Source: WJMT01 sp964624145
GTDB lineage: Bacteria; Acidobacteriota; Aminicenantia; Aminicenantales; Aminicenantaceae
Assembly: GCA_964624145.1 (NCBI GenBank)
Contig: CAZUXT010000004.1
Location: 62,001-126,000, forward strand
Reading direction: 5' to 3'
Length of the DNA stretch: 64,000 nt
The first letter of the stretch is position 1. The number at the start of each line of letters is the position of its first letter. Below the pieces are notes generated by a model. That model was given only the letters and a program-made list of their open reading frames with translations. It was not told where the DNA came from and made no database searches. Position numbers and translations under genes: made by a program. Positions 59,024 to 64,000 of this stretch are shown here, in pieces.

Positions 59024-60352
59024 TTAACCTTTCTTGACATGAATAGGAATGGAAAGAGGTTTGTTTCCTGTTTGTGAAAACCAAGTCACTCCTTCACACA
59101 CCAGATCAACAGCTAGGATGTAGCGTCCTGATGAATCCGGTGGTTCTATGGAAACAGAAACAGTGGTTTTCTCTCCTGAATGGATATCTTTGGTGAAAGC
59201 GGTTCTTATTCCATCATGAATCAGTGTTTTCCCGGAACAGTCCTGCCAGTGGTAGCTTATGAAAACCGGGCGTTTGGTATCCCTGGAAGACCAGTTTAGA
59301 AATCCAGTATTTTGAAGCGTGACCTGAAGCTGAAAGAGCTTGGAGGCTGAAACAGCTTTTCCAACTTCAGAGTGTGTGATGTATGTGACTTGATAGGGAG
59401 CCTGAATCTTCGGAGGACTGAATCCTTTGGTTTCCGGCTTGGAAGAAGGTTTGCGAAGCCTGTGTTTGGTTCCTTTTTGAGCGCATATCACCCAATGTTT
59501 AGCCCAGAAATCAAGGTTGTTTTGATAAAGATAATCATCCATATCCCGGTAGATTTGATAAGCCCACTCCCCAAACAGCTCGCGGAGAGGTCCCTTGTCA
59601 CCGGAACCCAGCGGATACTCATCCAATCCTGAGACAGTCCCGCGCAGTTTTAAACCATACCCTTTGAAAATATGCTTGAAATCCTGAAGAGAATAGCGGT
59701 TCTCAACCGCAGCCCCTTTCAAATTCCTGGGTGAATGAGTATCAACAGGGAGTTCATTTTCATCCATAACAAAGGCAAGTCTCTTCTGGATCTTATCCAG
59801 TTCAAGAATCATCCAATCCAGATCCAGAGTCTTATCCCAACTTCCTTTCCAGTCTCCTTTGGGTTCAATCAATAAAAACAGGCTGGTGAATTTCTCCATT
59901 CTTCTTATGAAACTCTTTGGCTTTTCCAAATGATGAAAAGCATCAAACATCATGACCGCATCCACCGGTTTGAGCGGAACATACATCTCCGCCTTGGCTA
60001 CCTGAAAAGAAATATTATCCAAGCTGAGAAAACCAGCATGCTTTTTGGCTTTATCAATGCCCTCGGAACTGTGGTCCACCCCAAAAAAAGAAATATGCGG
60101 AAGTCGACGGGCTAGTTCACAGGTGATCTCGCCGGTCCCACACCCCATATCAAGAACTCTTTGAGAATCCTGAATATACGGAGATACGAGATCTGCAAAC
60201 CGCCTGATGGTGATGTAGCCTGTGTAACTGGAACGAAAAGGCTGTTCAACTGAGGACTCAAAAGCAATATCATGATATTCGCGGTCTTTCTCCGCTGACC
60301 AGTTCTTCAATAAAAAGCGGAGTTTGTGGAGTCCTTTTCGCCACCAAAACAT
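59024..60352 (-). CDS. class I SAM-dependent methyltransferase with C-terminal Ig-like domain
   Basis: This 442-residue protein has two parts. Residues about 45-170 form a Rossmann methyltransferase with the SAM loop VLDMGCGTGEITCELARRL, motif II FFGVDHSSEGIDKAKKHA and AVMMFDAFHHLEKPKSF. A helical part follows (about 180-320). The last 120 residues, from about 320, look like a beta-sandwich: VTYITHSEVGKAVSASKLFQ, LQVTLQNTGFLNWSSRD, ISYHWQDCSGKTLIHDG, VSVSIEPPDSSGRYILAVDL. This sandwich usually occurs with polysaccharide or glycan biosynthesis proteins. A sugar or surface-glycan methylation role is possible. No export signal is seen. Confidence 0.83.
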   Translation of the reverse strand: MFWWRKGLHKLRFLLKNWSAEKDREYHDIAFESSVEQPFRSSYTGYITIRRFADLVSPYIQDSQRVLDMGCGTGEITCELARRLPHISFFGVDHSSEGIDKAKKHAGFLSLDNISFQVAKAEMYVPLKPVDAVMMFDAFHHLEKPKSFIRRMEKFTSLFLLIEPKGDWKGSWDKTLDLDWMILELDKIQKRLAFVMDENELPVDTHSPRNLKGAAVENRYSLQDFKHIFKGYGLKLRGTVSGLDEYPLGSGDKGPLRELFGEWAYQIYRDMDDYLYQNNLDFWAKHWVICAQKGTKHRLRKPSSKPETKGFSPPKIQAPYQVTYITHSEVGKAVSASKLFQLQVTLQNTGFLNWSSRDTKRPVFISYHWQDCSGKTLIHDGIRTAFTKDIHSGEKTTVSVSIEPPDSSGRYILAVDLVCEGVTWFSQTGNKPLSIPIHVKKG

Positions 60353-60554
60353 GGTTCTTCCGGTTTTCTTTCTAATTTATCTCTTATCCTAATCACTTGC
60401 TTTGGAAAAATCAAAATGTTTTATAAGGCGATTCAATCCAAAAAAGCTCCTGCGCGGAGGAAATGAAATTTTTTTATGTTTTGTTGATTTATAACAAGTT
60501 TGATATTAATGTAATTAACGTGTTCTTATTCACGAAAAAAGGAGGCAAACTAAA

Positions 60555-62633
60555 ATGCGCAAGAACTTTTGTATCTTTCTCGTTTTAATATTTTTTCTCC
60601 CCGGCATACTGATTGGGGCCAAAGGTTCCTTTACCTTGGAACAAGTTTTGAGTTCTCCTTATCCCTGGGATTTGGTTTCAGCCAAAAAAGCCGACCGGAT
60701 TGCCTGGGTGTTCAACTCCCAAGGGGCCAGAAATGTTTGGACCGCAGCAGCCCCTGATTTTAAACCCGTCAATCTGACTGGATTCTCCCGTGATGAAGTC
60801 TTCGAGATCCCGGAGGTCCGTATCACGAATGACGGCAAGACCATTGTCTTTGTAAAAGGAGGCCGCCCCAACAGCGAAGGATGGGTGACCAATTCTGACA
60901 GCGATCCAGCTGCAAGGGAACAAGCTGTCTGGGCGGTTCGAACCGATACTCAGTTCATGTGGAAGCTTGCTCTGGGAGGAGGTCCTGTTCTTTCTCCTGA
61001 TGGACAATGGGCTTTGCTGGTCAAAGACGGACTGATCTATCGAGTGTCATTGTCCCCTCCCTCAGATCCCAGTGAAATGCCGGAACTTGAGTTGATGTTT
61101 AAAGCTGCCGGTTCCAACGGAGTTCCCCAATGGTCTCCTGACTGTACCAGGATTGCTTTTGTCTCCAGACGGAATGACCACAGCTTTATCGGAATTTATG
61201 ATATTACCAAACGAAGGATCACATGGATCGCTCCCTGTGTTGACATGGACAGCAATCCCAGCTGGTCTGCCGACGGTCAGAAAATTGCCTTTATCCGCAG
61301 ACCAGGAATGCAGTATAACGGCTCTCCCCGCTTCCGATACAGAGGACCTGCTGACCTTGAGATCTGGGTTGCGGATGCGTACAAAGGAGCTGCCCGTAAA
61401 ATATGGTCTTCCCCCAAAGAGGATCCTCTTTTTTATTCTTTCCGTAACTTTGAACTAACGGCCAATGACAGAATCCTTTTTACAGCGGAAAATGAAGAAT
61501 GGAATCATGTGTACTCTCTTCCCATCTCAGGAGGAAAACCTGTAGACCTCACACCCGGGGAAGGATTTGTGGAACATATGGGAGTCAGCAGTGACGGCAA
61601 AACTCTTTTTTTCAGCAGTAATCGAGCTGATATCCATGGACGACATATCTGGAAGGTTCCCACTTCGGGAGGAAAAGTAGTTCAATTAACCAAAAAAGAT
61701 ACCATCGGAACCTATCCCGCAGCTCTTGGGTCCGGAAATAAAGTCGCTTTTCTTTATGCTACAGCTTCGCACCCCACTTCCATTGCCATGGTCCCTTCCG
61801 GCGGTGGGAGAATCGATGTCATCGCACCGCAGGAGCTGCCGGCGGAATTCCCCATCGATGATTTGGTGATTCCTGAGCTTGTGATCGTCAAGTCCCCTGA
61901 CGGATTGGATATTCCCTGTCAGCTGTTTCTTCCCAAAGGTGCGAAACCGGGAGATAACCGACCGGGTGTGGTTTATACCCATGGAGGCCCCATCCGCCAG
62001 ATGCTCTTGGGCTGGCATTATATGGAGTTTTATTCAGAGGCATACGGAATCAACCAGTATTTTGCGAACAAAGGGTATGTGGTGCTATCTGTCAATTACC
62101 GCAGCGGAATAGGTTACGGCCGCTCATTCCGGGAAGCTGATAATACCGGCATGCAGGGTGCTGCTGAATACCAAGATGTCCTGGCTGGAGCAAAGTTCCT
62201 TCAGGGCAGGCCCGAAGTCGACCCGAACAGAATCGGAAAATGGGGCCTTTCTTACGGAGGACTCTTAACAGCCATGGCCTTGGCCAGAAATTCAGAACTA
62301 TTCAAAGTGGGCGTTGACATGGCTGGTGTGCATGATTGGTCACAACTGCGAGGCAGACTTGATGAAAAAATGCGCCAAACAGCGAGAGAATCTTCCCCAG
62401 TGGCAGATATTGAAACCTGGACTTCTCCAGTTCTTTTTATTCATGGTGATGATGACCGCAACGTGCCATTCCAGCAGACTACTGATATCGTGCAAAAGTT
62501 AAGAGTTAAAGGAGATGTCCATATTGAACTCATGATCGCTCCTGACGAACCCCATGAATTCCTTCTGTATAAAAACAGGATGGAGGCGTACAACCGCACA
62601 TTCGAATTCATCAATCGCTTTATTGGGAAATAA
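60555..62633 (+). CDS. secreted S9-family serine peptidase (prolyl oligopeptidase/acylaminoacyl-peptidase type)
   Basis: This 692-residue protein has a signal peptide (about 1-22, LPGILIGAKGS). A WD40/TolB-like beta-propeller follows (about 35-420; typical blades are PQWSPDCTRIAFVSRR and PSWSADGQKIAFIRR). An alpha/beta-hydrolase domain (about 435-692) has the catalytic Ser in KWGLSYGGLLTAMAL, Asp in IHGDDDRNVPFQQ and His in IAPDEPHEFLLYK. It should cleave peptides or acyl-amino acids in the periplasm or outside. AAAGGAGG precedes the ATG. It converges on a DUF5916 gene with 30 bases between the stops. Confidence 0.93.
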   Translation: MRKNFCIFLVLIFFLPGILIGAKGSFTLEQVLSSPYPWDLVSAKKADRIAWVFNSQGARNVWTAAAPDFKPVNLTGFSRDEVFEIPEVRITNDGKTIVFVKGGRPNSEGWVTNSDSDPAAREQAVWAVRTDTQFMWKLALGGGPVLSPDGQWALLVKDGLIYRVSLSPPSDPSEMPELELMFKAAGSNGVPQWSPDCTRIAFVSRRNDHSFIGIYDITKRRITWIAPCVDMDSNPSWSADGQKIAFIRRPGMQYNGSPRFRYRGPADLEIWVADAYKGAARKIWSSPKEDPLFYSFRNFELTANDRILFTAENEEWNHVYSLPISGGKPVDLTPGEGFVEHMGVSSDGKTLFFSSNRADIHGRHIWKVPTSGGKVVQLTKKDTIGTYPAALGSGNKVAFLYATASHPTSIAMVPSGGGRIDVIAPQELPAEFPIDDLVIPELVIVKSPDGLDIPCQLFLPKGAKPGDNRPGVVYTHGGPIRQMLLGWHYMEFYSEAYGINQYFANKGYVVLSVNYRSGIGYGRSFREADNTGMQGAAEYQDVLAGAKFLQGRPEVDPNRIGKWGLSYGGLLTAMALARNSELFKVGVDMAGVHDWSQLRGRLDEKMRQTARESSPVADIETWTSPVLFIHGDDDRNVPFQQTTDIVQKLRVKGDVHIELMIAPDEPHEFLLYKNRMEAYNRTFEFINRFIGK

Positions 62634-62664
62634 TGAAAATAATGGGGACGGACCAAGAATCCTT

Positions 62665-64000
62665 CTAGAAGCGCCAGAGATAACTCACCTTGAAGAAAAA
62701 TCCCCTTTTAGTTTCAAAAAAATGGTTGCTTTGGCGGTAATCCTGTCCGTCCCACTCCCATTTTTCAAACGCAGACCCATAACCGCCGTATATCACAGTC
62801 CCGGGAATGTAAGTGAAGGAAATCAATGTATCCAATGTCAACCTGTCCCTGAAGTCATTGTATTCCAGTATGGCTCTGAGGTAGAGGTATTTGTTTACCT
62901 GGAATGTATTCCGACTGCGGATGATGGCATAGCTGAATATTTTTTTCTTATCCGAATCACGGAAAAAATCCACGTAGGAGAGGGTGAGAATAAAACTCAG
63001 TTTATCCAGAGGCTGGTATTGGACAGAGCCACCAAACCTGTTTCCATATCCCTGGTAAGGATTATCAGGATCATAATAGACAGCACCAACGCGCCGGAAA
63101 TACATACTCCAAAATACTCGTTTTGTTATCTGTGATAAAGTCTGGAGCCCAATCCCGCTGGTTCTGAAACTCTCACCTGCAAATACTTCGTTCGCCAATA
63201 TGGCATCCACCCTGAACTGTGTGGATCTGGGCATCTGGAACCTGAGAGTAAAAAGATTGAATGTTTCGAACATGTTGTCTTCGGTATCATACAGATGAAA
63301 ACTCCAGTAAAAAGGTTCAATCCTCTGGAAAAATTTGGATTCGGGATAGAACCTGTACATCGCGAAGGCGGAAAAACGTCTTATGCCCGTACGGGTGATA
63401 TGCCCGGTATCAACCTGGAAGTCTTTGGAAATGTCCTGATATCCCAGGTCGATGATCACATTGCGCGTACCGTACTGGTAGTGCAATCCCAAAGCATGAT
63501 CGCTCAAGCTCTCTGTGCTGCCGTTCTGTTGTGTGAAGGCTCCGAACAGGTGGAAATCAGCTATGGATGTCTGGGTGAGGCGAAATCTCCCGTCTGCACC
63601 AACGACACGGTTAAAACCCTGGCCGTATTCCTTCCCTGTGTAGAATCCCCCGATGTAAGAATCTTCTTTGAGCGCGAACTTGTACCTGGCTATCATGAAA
63701 TCCGGGTGGACATCGATGGGATCGTCCGGCAAGTCATCCAGAGCATAAATGGTGGCCAGGCTGCTTTTCCGGCCCAGCTTCCCGGCTAATTTCAGCCCGA
63801 AGATGGGATTGATGATTGTCCGCGTGTGAACAACCATTGCCAAGGGCCCTTCCTCGACATTCCCGGCAAACTGGAAAATATCGTTTCCTTCGAGGAAAAA
63901 AGGCCGCTTTTCCTGATAGAACAGCTCGTACCTCAAATTGACATCGATTTGTCCGGCATCTGCTTCGACCTGGCTGAAATCCGGATTATAGGTGGCATCC
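62665..64000 (-). CDS. DUF5916 outer-membrane protein (C-terminal part; N-terminus beyond the window)
   Basis: The frame is open to the last base, so at least 444 residues are seen and the start is missing. At the window edge it reads DATYNPDFSQVEADAGQIDV then LRYELFYQEKRPFFLEGNDI, which aligns with VNPDFGQVEVDPAVINL and YEEKRPFFIEGANIF of the protein at 22912-25563. The remainder is a long outer-membrane barrel ending GFFFKVSYLWRF. The missing part should contain a signal peptide and a CBM9-like domain. The two paralogues differ enough to have separate roles. Confidence 0.88.
   Translation of the reverse strand, partial: DATYNPDFSQVEADAGQIDVNLRYELFYQEKRPFFLEGNDIFQFAGNVEEGPLAMVVHTRTIINPIFGLKLAGKLGRKSSLATIYALDDLPDDPIDVHPDFMIARYKFALKEDSYIGGFYTGKEYGQGFNRVVGADGRFRLTQTSIADFHLFGAFTQQNGSTESLSDHALGLHYQYGTRNVIIDLGYQDISKDFQVDTGHITRTGIRRFSAFAMYRFYPESKFFQRIEPFYWSFHLYDTEDNMFETFNLFTLRFQMPRSTQFRVDAILANEVFAGESFRTSGIGLQTLSQITKRVFWSMYFRRVGAVYYDPDNPYQGYGNRFGGSVQYQPLDKLSFILTLSYVDFFRDSDKKKIFSYAIIRSRNTFQVNKYLYLRAILEYNDFRDRLTLDTLISFTYIPGTVIYGGYGSAFEKWEWDGQDYRQSNHFFETKRGFFFKVSYLWRF

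Overview
The window comes from a Gram-negative bacterium with an elaborate cell envelope. It has outer-membrane barrels, lipoproteins and many secreted peptidases and hydrolases. The gene families resemble those of Acidobacteriota and especially Aminicenantota-type genomes: PadR genes paired with long MacB-like permeases, DUF5916 barrels, a zinc-ribbon Ser/Thr kinase with TPRs, FG-GAP/ASPIC proteins, and S9 and M24 peptidases. This placement is inferred from family content only. There is no rRNA operon, CRISPR array, phage or intact transposon. One tRNA (Ala, anticodon CGC) is present.

Layout. 0-6 kb: an ABC-type efflux operon (adaptor, ATPase, small protein, permease) diverges from a sigma-54 activator and its histidine kinase. 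Both transcription units have sigma-54 promoters, and two matching palindromes lie between them. 6-14 kb: secreted proteins (FecR-type, FG-GAP/ASPIC, barrels) and an NCS1-like permease overlapping a DUF1177 gene. A GC-rich, highly palindromic 400-bp gap lies at 10.2-10.6 kb. 14-23 kb: a sulfatase-like lipoprotein, a GT9 glycosyltransferase, rpoD, and two trehalose genes (a TreT-like synthase and an OtsA-OtsB fusion). 23-35 kb: a DUF5916 barrel, M24 peptidase, DUF1015, PhzF, a large Ser/Thr kinase, an esterase-like lipoprotein and a barrel. 35-41 kb: a TetR regulator and an RND/LolA-like/outer-membrane operon. Near-identical palindromes sit at the same distance from the -10 box of each promoter. 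41-44 kb: an ECF sigma, anti-sigma and DUF4097 operon.

44-59 kb is accessory in character. It begins with a 142-bp copy of the 3' end of a downstream Mut7-C gene, fused to the frameshifted C-terminus of a radical-SAM/SPASM protein. An AT-rich three-gene operon follows (thioredoxin-fold protein, six-bladed propeller, 76-residue peptide with eight cysteines). It is preceded by five GACA boxes at exact 10-bp spacing and a clear promoter. Next come a PIN/ribbon-helix-helix toxin-antitoxin pair, a GNAT gene, two paralogous PadR-permease pairs, the intact Mut7-C gene, DUF3795, tRNA-Ala, a GH172/DUF2961 gene and another gene remnant. An interspersed intergenic repeat recurs only here. 58.5-64 kb: PilZ, methyltransferase, S9 peptidase and a second DUF5916 gene that runs off the end.

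The best candidate for an undescribed system is the 44.4-46.8 kb locus: a probable peptide-modification or secretion module with its own regulatory DNA and a decayed maturase gene. The best-supported regulatory results are the sigma-54 divergent control region at 2.8-3.0 kb and the paired TetR operators at 35.6 and 36.25 kb.
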